Positions 7,668 through 17,000 of a stretch of 64,000 bases of DNA are shown here, in pieces (position 1 is the first letter of the stretch; each line of letters opens with the position of its first letter). Under the pieces are notes generated by a model, which was not told the DNA's origin, made no database searches, and was given only the letters and a program-made list of their open reading frames with translations. The stretch spans positions 1,310,296 to 1,374,295 of the forward strand of contig NZ_JANWGH010000001.1 in assembly GCF_024919275.1 (NCBI RefSeq), given 5' to 3'. Source of the DNA: Algoriphagus limi (GTDB lineage: Bacteria; Bacteroidota; Bacteroidia; Cytophagales; Cyclobacteriaceae). A program made the translations under genes and the position numbers.

Positions 7668-8614
7668 CAGTCAAATTGGTCAAAGAAAGAACCTGATTGT
7701 TTGTTTGGATCTTCTTCTTTTGGAGATTCAGTTTCTTTTTCAGCCGGAGTAGGAGTTTCATTTTTCACTTTTTTCACATCCTCTTCTTCAACTTTAGGCT
7801 CGATTGTTTCTTCCTCTTCTGGTTCTACTTCAGGAGCTTCACCTTGTACATCAGGTGTAGAATCATGGATTTCAATTTCCAATTCTTCCTCGATCACCTC
7901 CATTTCAGCCATTGGATCCTCCTCCTCTTGTTCTACCGTTATTTCGGTTTGGGAAAGACTCTGACCTACTTGTTCAGCAAGGCTCTCTAGATTACCAAAA
8001 GTAAAAGCTTGGGACCGACTCAATTCCTCCACAGCCCGAGCAAGTGCCTTCGCATCAATTCTGGAAAAATGAGCATCTGAAAGTTCAATTTGATTGAGCA
8101 TGTCCTGAGAAATTCGGCGTAAGCTTTTCACCAAATTTTCTCGCTGCTCCACCAAGCTTTCATAACTACGCACCAATCCCTGCATGCTTTCACGAAGTTC
8201 AACGATTACTTCTTTAGCCTTTGCTTCTGCAGCAGCGATGATTATAGCCGCATCAGCTTCCGCTTTTTGCTTGGTCTCTTTTATGATTTTTTCAGCATAC
8301 TCATTTGCATGCTTCGCATTGTAATTTGCTTCCTCGATGATTTGATCCGCAGCAGCATTTGCTTCCTCGATGATACTAGCCCCAGTATCTTCAGCAGTCT
8401 TGAGCGTTCGAAAAAGGCTATCCTCTACATCTTTGAGTCGCTTAGCTTCACTCTCCACTTGCTGCAGCTTGCTTTTCAACTCTAAATTTTCCTGACAAAC
8501 CTGATCAAATGATTGACTCAATTGATCCAGAAACTGCTCCACTTCTTTTTTTTCATATCCCCGAAAGGATGTTTCGAATGACTTCTTACGAATCTCTGTG
8601 GGTGAAATTTTCAT
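7667..8614 (-). CDS. DivIVA-domain coiled-coil protein
   Basis: Protein of 315 residues. Residues 1-40 are a clear DivIVA N-terminal domain (MKISPTEIRKKSFETSFRGY followed by EKKEVEQFLDQL), which in Gram-positives binds curved membrane and recruits division or polarity partners. Residues 40-200 are a long coiled coil with Ala-rich heptads (IIEEANAAADQIIEEAN, AAAEAKAKEVIVEL). The last ~90 residues are a highly acidic Glu/Pro tail, ending in a GSFFDQFD peptide that could be a docking motif. It lies 4 bases downstream of a WD40 propeller gene. Its role in a Gram-negative Bacteroidota is not established. Confidence 0.9.
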   Translation of the reverse strand: MKISPTEIRKKSFETSFRGYEKKEVEQFLDQLSQSFDQVCQENLELKSKLQQVESEAKRLKDVEDSLFRTLKTAEDTGASIIEEANAAADQIIEEANYNAKHANEYAEKIIKETKQKAEADAAIIIAAAEAKAKEVIVELRESMQGLVRSYESLVEQRENLVKSLRRISQDMLNQIELSDAHFSRIDAKALARAVEELSRSQAFTFGNLESLAEQVGQSLSQTEITVEQEEEDPMAEMEVIEEELEIEIHDSTPDVQGEAPEVEPEEEETIEPKVEEEDVKKVKNETPTPAEKETESPKEEDPNKQSGSFFDQFD

Positions 8615-8618
8615 GCTT

Positions 8619-9530
8619 TTAAAGTTCTAAATTCCAAATAGAAATAGTGCGGTCATCCGAAACGGAAATAACATCTTGACTGTAGGTACTCCAAATCACT
8701 TTGTTGATGGAGGTTCCGTGCCCGGCATTTCGTGCCTTATCGATGACTTTTAATAATTTTTGCTGTTGAGTATCCCAGACTTTAATTGATTTATCCATGG
8801 AGCAGGTCACAAAATATGCCCCATCTTCCCGGAATGAAAGGTAATTTATCGCATACATATGTGCGATGATATTTTCTTTCTGTGTGTAAGAATTGGTCTC
8901 CCAAAATTTTAAATGGGCGTCTCTAGCTCCGCTGATTAACAATTCCTCATCAGGAGAAAAGCTCAAGGCAAATACCGAATTACTATGTCCTGTGAGATTT
9001 GCTATGGGCTTGAAATCCTCAGACAAATCCAAAATTTTGACTGTATGATCAGATAAACCGATCGCAAGGTGCATTTTCTTCAAAGCCACATCCATCACAC
9101 GGATACTTTTTGAACTCAGCTTGATATGCTTTCGCACAGCTTGACTTTGAATATCCACCACAGTCAAAACTCCATCACCAGTGCCTACTAAAATTTCATC
9201 TCCAAGTACAGTGATGTGAAAAATAGCCTGATCGGTAAGCTTCAGTGACCAAATTTCTTTATTCTCCTGAAGATCAATCACATGAATTCCTTCAAAATTA
9301 TGCCCAATAATCAGCCAATTTCGAAGCCGATCAACTGCTAAGGCATAGACTGAATGCGGAAGTTTTGCAACTAATTTACCGTCTTTGGGCTTATCTAAAT
9401 CCCATTCTACTACCATCCCATCCCCGGCACCTGTATAAAAAAATCTAGGATCAGGCCCTTCTGCTAAAGCATAGATGCAATCATTGTGGCCGGTAAGGGT
9501 GTGTAATTTATTAACTTGGATTTTTGACAT
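8619..9530 (-). CDS. Seven-bladed WD40 repeat protein
   Basis: Protein of 303 residues made only of WD40 repeats. Seven can be read, from LTGHNDCIYALAEGP at the N-terminus to DVISVSDDRTISIWNL at the C-terminus; the best conserved are blade 5 (LTGHSNSVFALSFSPDEELL) and blade 6 (KSIKVWDT). This gives one closed propeller with no signal peptide and no extra domain, so a cytoplasmic scaffold is likely. Its start lies in the intergenic region shared with the divergent phosphopantetheinyl transferase gene, and it leads the minus-strand run WD40-DivIVA-folB-DUF4268. Confidence 0.88.
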   Translation of the reverse strand: MSKIQVNKLHTLTGHNDCIYALAEGPDPRFFYTGAGDGMVVEWDLDKPKDGKLVAKLPHSVYALAVDRLRNWLIIGHNFEGIHVIDLQENKEIWSLKLTDQAIFHITVLGDEILVGTGDGVLTVVDIQSQAVRKHIKLSSKSIRVMDVALKKMHLAIGLSDHTVKILDLSEDFKPIANLTGHSNSVFALSFSPDEELLISGARDAHLKFWETNSYTQKENIIAHMYAINYLSFREDGAYFVTCSMDKSIKVWDTQQQKLLKVIDKARNAGHGTSINKVIWSTYSQDVISVSDDRTISIWNLEL

Positions 9531-9565
9531 ATATTGGCTTTTGTTTGGGAATTCCCCATTTGCCT

Positions 9566-10195
9566 ATGCAAACAAAAATAGAAAAAATTGATTCTCAATC
9601 GGCCTTGGTTTTGAAGATTATTGAAGACCAGCCACTGACTCAGTTAGATTTTTTGAGTTTTCGGGAAAGGCTTTCCTATGCAAATATTTCTCATTCCGAA
9701 AAAAAGCGGGAATGGGCTTCCTCAAGACTAGCCATCAAACAGGCTATGGATGAGCTGAAACTCCCCTATCCGGGGTTTTTCAAAGACGAACACGGAAAAT
9801 CACAAGCCATGCAAGGAGGCGGTCATGTTTCCCTCACGCACACCTTGGGATATGCAGGTGCAATTTTCCATCGAGAATTACCTGTTGGGATCGATATGGA
9901 TTTAATTCGGGAAAAAATCATTCGAATAGGCTTCCGATTTTTGGATCCTTCTGAGTTGGATTTTTTGGAAAAAGACCCTGTCCATTATACCCTCGCATGG
10001 TCAGCTAAGGAATCAATTTTCAAGTGCCAAGGAAAAAAAGGTGTCTCTTTTCGAGAAAACATCCTATTGGAACCATTTGATAAAAATGCCAAAACAATCA
10101 AGGGGAAAATTCACGGAACGGATTTTGCAAATCATCATTATGAAGTGAAAGCTGAAATTATTCAAGACGTGGTATTGACCTATACCATTTGGTAA
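9566..10195 (+). CDS. 4'-phosphopantetheinyl transferase superfamily protein
   Basis: Transfers phosphopantetheine from CoA to a carrier protein serine. From the chosen ATG it has 209 residues. Motifs are VSLTHTLGYAGAIF, the Mg-binding GIDMDLIREKI (GxD) and AWSAKESIFKCQGKKG (WxxKE), in the order of Sfp-type enzymes, with the lengths of the compact Bacteroidota forms. An ATG at 9524 is in frame but would overlap the divergent WD40 start and add an N-terminus (TYIGFCLGIPHLP) unlike the family, so 9566 is preferred. Probable partners are fatty-acid ACP or a pathway carrier not in this window. Confidence 0.88.
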   Translation: MQTKIEKIDSQSALVLKIIEDQPLTQLDFLSFRERLSYANISHSEKKREWASSRLAIKQAMDELKLPYPGFFKDEHGKSQAMQGGGHVSLTHTLGYAGAIFHRELPVGIDMDLIREKIIRIGFRFLDPSELDFLEKDPVHYTLAWSAKESIFKCQGKKGVSFRENILLEPFDKNAKTIKGKIHGTDFANHHYEVKAEIIQDVVLTYTIW

Positions 10196-10207
10196 AATTG
10201 AAAGCCT

Positions 10208-10780
10208 ATGAAACTTAAAGCCATATTCCTGTTTTTCTTCTTAACATGGGCCAACATCTCATTTGCTCAAAGTCTTGAAGAAATCACTTTGACAGATGCC
10301 ATCACCAACAAGCCTTTAACAATTGCCTCTTTGAGTGATCAAGAAGGTTTGGTTTTACTTTTTTATGATCTCAAATGTCCTTTTGCGAAGATGTATGAGG
10401 AAAGAATCAAAAACTTACGTACCTCCTATTCCAACAAAGGGATTCGATTTGTTTTGGTGAATCCTAACGCAACTTTAGCAGATCAAGCATCACTCAAGGA
10501 TTATGTAGACAGTTCAGGCATAAACCTCTCGTTTTTAATAGATTCAGAAAAAACACTATCCAAGAAATTAGAAGTTTCTAAAATCCCCGAGGTCTTCCTA
10601 TTGACAAAAGTTGAAGGAGAGATTCAGCCGGTTTATCACGGAGCTATAGACAACAACCCTCAGGCTGAAGATGCGGTCAGCGAAAAATTCCTCGAGCGAG
10701 CAATAAATCAACTTTTGCGTGGAGAAACACCTAGCCCTTCTCAAGTCCGAGCTACAGGCTGCAATGTGCGTTCCTTCTAA
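10208..10780 (+). CDS. Secreted redoxin (AhpC/TSA-like) protein
   Basis: Protein of 190 residues with a signal peptide ending SFAQ near residue 21. The thioredoxin-fold redoxin core has LVLLFYDLKCPFAKMYEERI with a single Cys in the peroxidatic position, the FVLVNPN strand, and the cis-proline segment KIPEVFLLTK. The second Cys of thioredoxins is Ala (CPFA). Similar exported redoxins in the phylum are annotated as thiol-disulfide or peroxidase-like. It follows the transferase by 12 bases. Its stop codon abuts the stop of the convergent SirB1-like gene with no spacer. Confidence 0.8.
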   Translation: MKLKAIFLFFFLTWANISFAQSLEEITLTDAITNKPLTIASLSDQEGLVLLFYDLKCPFAKMYEERIKNLRTSYSNKGIRFVLVNPNATLADQASLKDYVDSSGINLSFLIDSEKTLSKKLEVSKIPEVFLLTKVEGEIQPVYHGAIDNNPQAEDAVSEKFLERAINQLLRGETPSPSQVRATGCNVRSF

Positions 10781-11641
10781 CTAGTCTAATAAAATTTGAA
10801 TTAGGCTTTTGATTTCCTCGACTTTCTCGGCTTCTCCTAATTTTTCAAAAGAATTGGCGAGGTTCCGAAGTGATCTCAAAATAATGTGAAAGGAATCCGT
10901 AGGCTCAAAATACTCGTCCTTCGGCGGAATTTTTAAATGCTCCAAATAATTGAACACATCCTGTCTTCTGAAAATCAAACCTTTATTGAAGACATTGATG
11001 TAAAAAGTCACATCCTCAGATTTATAAGTCAACACAAAAAGGTTAGGCAAATTCACACCATAGACAGGCAACCCCAACTTTTGAGCCACCAACAAATAGA
11101 TAGCACAAAGGGAAATAGGGTTGCCCTTTTTCGTATCCAAAACCGTTGACAGCATAGAATTCCCAGGGGAATGGAAATTCTTGGTATTGGCTGAAAACCT
11201 AAGCTTATTGAATAGGACATTATTGATGATTTTGATCTGATCATAAGGCCCCAAATCATTGCTGAAAGCAGTCCATACCTCGAAATAAATCTGATGCATG
11301 TCAGCATTGAGTTTTTGAAACTCCAGGTCCGGATACTGATAGGTATTAATAATCCAAAGTCCCGCCAATAAATCCCGGTCTTCTGATTTTTTCCAATCCT
11401 CAAGACGGGCTTTTAGCTGGGAAAACTGGAGCTCATGAACTAAAAACTCCAATTCCCGCTGAATCTCGGGATTAAAATTCGTCTCCCATTTTTCTTCCAA
11501 AAAAGGAATGATATCCGCACCAAGCGACATCAATCTGTCACGCACATGCCCTTTTACTTCTTGATCCGTGTCATCAAGAAGAGAAATAAGTGCATTTAAT
11601 TCAGAAGGACTTAGCTGATCCATTACCCAATGAAAATACAA
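10781..11641 (-). CDS. SirB1-like transglutaminase-fold protein
   Basis: Protein of 286 residues. The N-terminal ~80 residues are helical (ELNALISLLDDTDQEVKGHV resembles a HEAT-like repeat); the rest fits the SirB1/Transglut_core2 family, with LDTKKGNPISLCAIYLLVAQ and LGLPVYGVNLPNLFVLTY, a pattern very close to the GNPISL and LPVYGVNLPGHF segments of that family. In many members the region works as a protein-interaction fold without proven transglutaminase activity; a Cys is present in SLCAIY. It is 7 bases downstream of the carboxylase gene on the same strand. Confidence 0.85.
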   Translation of the reverse strand: MYFHWVMDQLSPSELNALISLLDDTDQEVKGHVRDRLMSLGADIIPFLEEKWETNFNPEIQRELEFLVHELQFSQLKARLEDWKKSEDRDLLAGLWIINTYQYPDLEFQKLNADMHQIYFEVWTAFSNDLGPYDQIKIINNVLFNKLRFSANTKNFHSPGNSMLSTVLDTKKGNPISLCAIYLLVAQKLGLPVYGVNLPNLFVLTYKSEDVTFYINVFNKGLIFRRQDVFNYLEHLKIPPKDEYFEPTDSFHIILRSLRNLANSFEKLGEAEKVEEIKSLIQILLD

Positions 11642-11648
11642 AAAATTG

Positions 11649-13277
11649 TCAAGTTTGAATCACTCCAACATTGAACCGATTTTCAATCGGAGCATGATTA
11701 GCTGCTTCAATTCCCATGGAAATAACCTTACGGGTTTCTCGAGGGTCAATCACTCCATCCACCCATAACCTTGCAGCTGCATAATATGGGCTAAGTTCCT
11801 CATTGTATTTATTGGTAATTTCTTCCAAAAGTGCTTTTTCATCTTCTGGTGAAATTTCTTTCCCAGCCTTTTTCAAAGCCGAAACTTTTATTTGAAGCAA
11901 AGTTTTGGCAGCTGAAGATCCAGACATTACTGCCATTTGGGCTGTAGGCCAAGAGTAGATCAGGCGCGGGTCATAAGCTTTGCCACACATTGCATAATTA
12001 CCAGCGCCATAAGAATTCCCTATTACCAAGGTAAATTTGGGCACGACAGAATTTGCCATGGCGTTTACCATTTTAGCTCCATCCTTGATGATACCTCCAT
12101 GTTCGGCTTTTGAACCTACCATAAATCCACTCACGTCCTGAATGAATACCAAAGGAATTTTTCGCTGATTACAATTCATAATGAAACGTGCTGCTTTATC
12201 TGCCGAGTCTGAATAGATTACTCCACCCATCTGCATTTCTCCTTTGGCATTTTTGACAACCTTCCGCTGATTGGCAATGATACCCACAGCCCAACCATCA
12301 ATCCGTGCTGTGGCGCAAATCAAGGTTTTTCCATAATCCTTTTTGTATTCATCCAATTCCCCTCCATCGACTAGCCCCTTCAGCACGTCAAGCATATCGT
12401 ATGGCTTTACACGGTCAATGGGAAATTTCTCCAAAACCTCATTGATAGAAATGGAAGGAGTTTTGGGTTCTTTTCGGTCAAATCCTGCCTTTTCAGAAGC
12501 TCCGATTTTGTCAAAAATCCTACGGATAGCATCTAAGCACTCTTGATCGGAATCGTATTTATTATCAGTTACTCCAGAGATTTCACAATGAGTAGTCGCT
12601 CCCCCAAGAGTCTCATTGTCCACCTGCTCACCTATTGCAGCTTTTACCAAATAGGATCCGGCTAAAAAAATCGTTCCAGTCTTATCAACAATCATTGCCT
12701 CATCTGACATGATCGGCAAATAAGCTCCTCCAGCCACACAGCTTCCCATGATCGCAGCGACTTGAACTATTCCCATGGAAGACATCTTGGCATTATTCCG
12801 AAACTGACGTCCAAAATGCTCCTTATCAGGAAAAATCTCATTTTGCATAGGAAGGAAAACACCTGCGCTATCGACTAGATAAATGATAGGGAGGCGGTTT
12901 TCCATTGCCACTTCTTGAGCGCGCAAATTCTTCTTGGCAGTCATCGGAAACCAAGCACCTGCTTTCACTGTGGCGTCATTAGCAACTATGACGCACATTT
13001 TCCCACTCACATATCCAATTCCTGTTACCACTCCTGCAGAAGGACATCCACCCTCTTCTTCATACATTCCATCCGCAGCAAAAGCCCCTATCTCTAAAAA
13101 TTCAGATTCTTGATCTATTAAATAATCAATTCGCTCCCGGGCAGTCAATTTCCCTTTTTCATGCTCCTTTGCAATTCTCTTTTCCCCTCCACCCTTTTTT
13201 ACAGTCTCATACTTAGTTTTCAATTCATCCAATAAGGAATCAAAATTCAAAGTGGGAGTTTTTCCGGTAGTATTCAT
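11649..13277 (-). CDS. Acyl-CoA carboxylase beta (carboxyltransferase) subunit
   Basis: Biotin-dependent carboxyltransferase of 542 residues. The architecture is the two-domain crotonase fold of MccB/PccB/GccB. Segments SAGVFLPMQNEIFPDKEHFG and MGSCVAGGAYLPIMSDEA are closest to methylcrotonyl-CoA/geranyl-CoA carboxylase beta subunits, and LGGATTHCEISGVTD follows. The C-terminal half has GFMVGSKAEHGGIIKDGAKM. The biotin carboxylase/BCCP subunit is not adjacent and must lie elsewhere. The pathway is most likely branched-chain amino acid or related acyl-CoA breakdown; the substrate is not certain. Confidence 0.9.
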   Translation of the reverse strand: MNTTGKTPTLNFDSLLDELKTKYETVKKGGGEKRIAKEHEKGKLTARERIDYLIDQESEFLEIGAFAADGMYEEEGGCPSAGVVTGIGYVSGKMCVIVANDATVKAGAWFPMTAKKNLRAQEVAMENRLPIIYLVDSAGVFLPMQNEIFPDKEHFGRQFRNNAKMSSMGIVQVAAIMGSCVAGGAYLPIMSDEAMIVDKTGTIFLAGSYLVKAAIGEQVDNETLGGATTHCEISGVTDNKYDSDQECLDAIRRIFDKIGASEKAGFDRKEPKTPSISINEVLEKFPIDRVKPYDMLDVLKGLVDGGELDEYKKDYGKTLICATARIDGWAVGIIANQRKVVKNAKGEMQMGGVIYSDSADKAARFIMNCNQRKIPLVFIQDVSGFMVGSKAEHGGIIKDGAKMVNAMANSVVPKFTLVIGNSYGAGNYAMCGKAYDPRLIYSWPTAQMAVMSGSSAAKTLLQIKVSALKKAGKEISPEDEKALLEEITNKYNEELSPYYAAARLWVDGVIDPRETRKVISMGIEAANHAPIENRFNVGVIQT

Positions 13278-13350
13278 GAAGTTGATTTTGGGTTTATGAG
13301 ATTTAAAACTCCAATCTACAAAAGGAAGTTTGGTTTTTGGGAAAAGAAAA

Positions 13351-13377
13351 AGCCCTTTTTCAAAACAAAAAAGGGCT
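13351..13377 (-). terminator. Rho-independent terminator of the amidase gene
   Basis: Perfect 10-base inverted repeat AGCCCTTTTT / AAAAAGGGCT with a 7-base loop. Read on the minus strand it is followed by a T-rich run, and it lies just past the amidase stop, separating it from the carboxylase gene. Confidence 0.8.
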
Positions 13378-13402
13378 AATTCCTTGAAAGACAGCTTAAA
13401 GC

Positions 13403-14203
13403 TTAATTTCCTTCAATTTCATTTTTATAATCACGAATAGATCTGAAAATTGCAGAAGCCATGTATTCCTGTCCTTGTTTGCTCATCAGGAATTGCTCTT
13501 CCGAGCTATTGGACAAGAATCCCAACTCGACCAAGACGGATGGCATAGAAGGAGTCCAAAGCACATAAAAAGGCCCTTGCTTCACTCCACGGCTCTTTCT
13601 CCCTACCCGATCTTTAAACTGCTTTTCGATTTGATCAGCCAAAGTCAGCGAGTTTTCGAAAAATGCCTGAGACATCAGATTGAACATGATATAGGATTCG
13701 GGAGAAGAAGGATCAAAGCCTTCATATTTTTCCTGATAGCCGTCTTCTAGCAGCATCACGGAGTTTTCCCGTTTGATAATATCGAAGTTGGATTCGAAGT
13801 GCTTCATCCCCATAATAAAAGTCTCTGTACCATATGCCGACCGGCTAGCCGCTGAATTAGAATGAATGGAAACAAAAAGATCTGCTTTATTATTATTGGC
13901 AATTCTAGGTCTATCCTTCAAAGATGGAAAGCTGTCATCCTTTCGAGTGTAAATCACCTCGACGTCTGGCATGTATTGATTAATGTATTTTCCAACAAGT
14001 AACGTTACGGCCAAGTTGATATCCTTTTCGCGGGATTTAGAACCCAAATTCCCGGGGTCTTTTCCACCATGTCCAGCATCCAAAACAATTTTTTTCATCC
14101 GAAACGCCGGCATCATCGTTTCATCAGGAATGAAACCTCCAAACAGAAACGGGATCATCAAAATCAGAGAAAGAATAAATTTTTTATTTTGAAACCTTTC
14201 CAT
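13403..14203 (-). CDS. N-acetylmuramoyl-L-alanine amidase (Amidase_3)
   Basis: Zinc peptidoglycan amidase exported to the periplasm, 266 residues from the chosen ATG. The N-terminal signal is KKFILSLILMIPFLFGG. Zn-binding and catalytic segments are IVLDAGHGGKDPGNLG (first His), the Glu in KDINLAV, FVSIHSNSAA (second His) and the C-terminal VLVELGFLSNSSEEQ (catalytic Glu). An upstream ATG at 14239 would add 12 residues inside the lptD frame; 14203 gives a clean signal peptide. The chosen ATG and the divergent lptD ATG share the palindrome CATG at 14201-14204. Confidence 0.93.
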   Translation of the reverse strand: MERFQNKKFILSLILMIPFLFGGFIPDETMMPAFRMKKIVLDAGHGGKDPGNLGSKSREKDINLAVTLLVGKYINQYMPDVEVIYTRKDDSFPSLKDRPRIANNNKADLFVSIHSNSAASRSAYGTETFIMGMKHFESNFDIIKRENSVMLLEDGYQEKYEGFDPSSPESYIMFNLMSQAFFENSLTLADQIEKQFKDRVGRKSRGVKQGPFYVLWTPSMPSVLVELGFLSNSSEEQFLMSKQGQEYMASAIFRSIRDYKNEIEGN

Positions 14204-16988
14204 GAGGGCAATAAAATTAACTTTACGCGATATTTCCATTAAATCAGCAAATAAGGCAGCGACTGTGCAGGGATTGAAACTCCTACTTTTGAGCTTATGT
14301 ATATTTTTGCTTTTGCCCCAAATGGCTGAAGCTCAGCGATCCAGGACTACTCAAGAGAGAAGGTTGACTGTACCTGACACCTTAGAGGCTCCTGCTCGAA
14401 TTATGGGAGATACAGTTTCCATCCCTGCTGATACCTTATCCTTGTCAGATTCGACAAAAATTGTGCCCAGCAGCTCAATAATGAGCGAAATCAATTACTA
14501 TGCTGAAGATAGTATTGTCACTGACTTCAAAACCAACAAAGTCTATCTATACAATCAGGCATGGTTTGAGTACGGAGAAATGCGTTTGGATGCAGATCGG
14601 ATCGTGATTGATTGGAAAAATAATGAGCTCTATGCCTCAGGTGTTACGGATAGTCTAGGAAATATCCAAGGAAACCCATTCTTCAAAGATCGAGGGCAAG
14701 TCTATGAGATACGGAAGGAAATGAGGTATAATTTCCAAACCCAAAAAGCCATCATCAAGGATGTAGTCACCGAACAACAAGATGGGATTTTGAGAGGTGA
14801 AACCATTAAGAAGACTGATGATGGCAGCATCTACCTCGATCATGGATACTACACTACCTGTAAGCTTACAGAACCGCATTGGCATATATCTTCTAATAAG
14901 ATCAAGTCCATCGAAGGAAAGCAAGTGGTCTCTGGGCCTTTTAATCTTTATTTCAATGGAATTCCAACTCCACTCGGTCTTCCATTCGGTATAATTCCAA
15001 ATACTCCTGAAGAAAAAGCATCTGGAATCATTTTCCCTACTTATGGAGAGGAACAAGTTCGTGGACTTTTCCTCCGGGATTTTGGATACTATTTTGCTTT
15101 CAACGATTACATACACTCCAGAATTACCGGGGACATTTACTCCAAAGGAGGCTGGGGTCTCAAGTCCCAATCAATTTATAAAAAGCGCTATCGCTTTAGC
15201 GGAGCATTCAATTTTGATTTTCAAAAATTCAAATCTCCGGAGACTGAATTAAATCCGGTTGATTACAATACGTTCCGTATTTCTTGGTCACACAATCCGG
15301 AAAGTCGTGGGACAGGAAGATTTTCCGCATCTGTAAATGCAGGTAGCACTTCCTATTTCAACAATGTCATTAATCCGACAAATTTCCAGAATAACGTTAC
15401 CTCAGATCTTCAGTCAAATATCAATTATACGAAACAGTTTTCGGGTACGCCTTTCTCCATGTCAGCAAGTGCCCAGCATTCCCAGTCGGTATCAACTGGT
15501 GAGGTAAGACTTCGATTACCTTCTTTTAATGTCTCGATGAACCGACAGAATCCATTCCGAAATGTGGATTTTGAACCCCTCAAAACATTGAATATTGCCT
15601 GGAACTTTGATATTCAAAACTCAATCACAAACCGGATTCAGTCCCCTACCCCTATTGATCCTGAATTGGGTGGAAGCACTGCCCCGGAATTGATCCCTTT
15701 TACACCGGAGAACTTTAGTCTTTTACTTAAAAACGCCAATAATGGAGCTCAGCATAGAATTCCGATCAGTTCCAATTTTACCCTATTCAAATACTTTACG
15801 GGAACAGCTTCCGCAAACATCACGGAACTATGGTATTTGCAAAAGCTTCGATTCTTCTACAATCCTGAATCCGAGCGGGTGGATCAAATCGTAGAGAATG
15901 GGTTCAATCGAGTGAGCTTTTACAATAGCTCATTTGCAATGAATACCAACCTCTATGGGTTCTATAATTTCAAAGGGGGAAAAATTCAAACTATCCGACA
16001 TCACATTCAGCCTACATTCGGATTTAGCTATACGCCGGATTTCACCGATGAGTCATTTGGATACTTCCAAAATGTACAGGTAAATACTGAAGGTGATACC
16101 CGACTTTATAATAGACATCAAGGATTTATTTATGGTGGTGCTCCGCAAGGAGAATCAAGATCTTTGACCTTTGGATTGCGATCTGTTTTGGAAGCAAAAA
16201 TCAAAACTGCTGAGGATTCTACGGATGAAGAAAGCACCAAAAAGATTCCTATCATCGAGAACCTGGATCTAAATACTTCCTACAATTTCGCAGCAGATTC
16301 CTTCCAGCTTGCACCTTTGAGAATCAGTGCACGAACAAGCTTTTTTGAAAGGAGATTGTCTGTAAACGTGAGTACAACTTTGGATCCTTACGCAACAGCC
16401 ACTTTCACAAATACCAATGGCACAGAAACCACCCGAAGAATCAATGAATATGCATGGAAAAATGGGCAAGGCATAGGCACCATCCGAAATGCCTCACTCA
16501 ATATTAATGCATCGATAAATCCAAGCAACTCTCAAAATCCAAATGAAGTTCGGGATGAACTCACCAATCAATTCCTTCAGCAAGGAGGAATCATGAATGA
16601 GTTTGTGGAGAGTCAGATTAACCAAATTGTCACTGATCCAAGCCAGTACATCGACTGGAATATTCCATGGAATTTGACGGTAGGCTATAATTTGGCATAT
16701 AGCAAACAATCCAATGGAAGTACGAATGTCACTTCAGCTGTACAACTTTCAGGAGATATTTCCCTTTCAGAAAAGTGGAAAATCAATTTTAATACTGGTA
16801 TCAACTTAGTGGATCAGGCGATTACTCAATCCATGATAGGAATTGCCAGAGACCTGCATTGCTGGCAGATGAATGTCAACTGGATACCTTTCGGACGATT
16901 TACTTCCTACAACATTGACATTCGCGTCAAATCCAGCATCCTTCAGGATTTGAAGGTTTCCCGAAGAAGGTCCTTCTTTGATAGGTAA
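14202..16988 (+). CDS. lptD: LptD-type LPS assembly outer membrane protein
   Basis: Predicted to insert lipopolysaccharide in the outer leaflet. 928 residues. After a signal-like hydrophobic stretch (LLLLSLCIFLLLPQMAEAQ, 27-45) come the LptA/OstA-like repeats at about 95-210 (FKTNKVYLYNQAWFEYGEMR, QVYEIRKEMRYNF) and then a long Tyr/Asn/Phe-rich beta-barrel domain to the end. LPLGLPFGIIPNTPEEKASGI-like sequence at about 252-272 matches the start of the barrel in the family. The first 25 residues are atypical, so a GTG or TTG start at about codon 22-24 is possible. KdsB lies convergent downstream, fitting an LPS neighbourhood. Confidence 0.87.
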   Translation: MRAIKLTLRDISIKSANKAATVQGLKLLLLSLCIFLLLPQMAEAQRSRTTQERRLTVPDTLEAPARIMGDTVSIPADTLSLSDSTKIVPSSSIMSEINYYAEDSIVTDFKTNKVYLYNQAWFEYGEMRLDADRIVIDWKNNELYASGVTDSLGNIQGNPFFKDRGQVYEIRKEMRYNFQTQKAIIKDVVTEQQDGILRGETIKKTDDGSIYLDHGYYTTCKLTEPHWHISSNKIKSIEGKQVVSGPFNLYFNGIPTPLGLPFGIIPNTPEEKASGIIFPTYGEEQVRGLFLRDFGYYFAFNDYIHSRITGDIYSKGGWGLKSQSIYKKRYRFSGAFNFDFQKFKSPETELNPVDYNTFRISWSHNPESRGTGRFSASVNAGSTSYFNNVINPTNFQNNVTSDLQSNINYTKQFSGTPFSMSASAQHSQSVSTGEVRLRLPSFNVSMNRQNPFRNVDFEPLKTLNIAWNFDIQNSITNRIQSPTPIDPELGGSTAPELIPFTPENFSLLLKNANNGAQHRIPISSNFTLFKYFTGTASANITELWYLQKLRFFYNPESERVDQIVENGFNRVSFYNSSFAMNTNLYGFYNFKGGKIQTIRHHIQPTFGFSYTPDFTDESFGYFQNVQVNTEGDTRLYNRHQGFIYGGAPQGESRSLTFGLRSVLEAKIKTAEDSTDEESTKKIPIIENLDLNTSYNFAADSFQLAPLRISARTSFFERRLSVNVSTTLDPYATATFTNTNGTETTRRINEYAWKNGQGIGTIRNASLNINASINPSNSQNPNEVRDELTNQFLQQGGIMNEFVESQINQIVTDPSQYIDWNIPWNLTVGYNLAYSKQSNGSTNVTSAVQLSGDISLSEKWKINFNTGINLVDQAITQSMIGIARDLHCWQMNVNWIPFGRFTSYNIDIRVKSSILQDLKVSRRRSFFDR

Positions 16989-17000
16989 TCAGGAATTGAT

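Noticed and set aside
7623..7990. Plus-strand reading frames opposite the DivIVA gene
   Set aside because: They are Ser/Phe-rich shadows of the Glu/Lys-rich coding strand; the minus strand has clear family matches.
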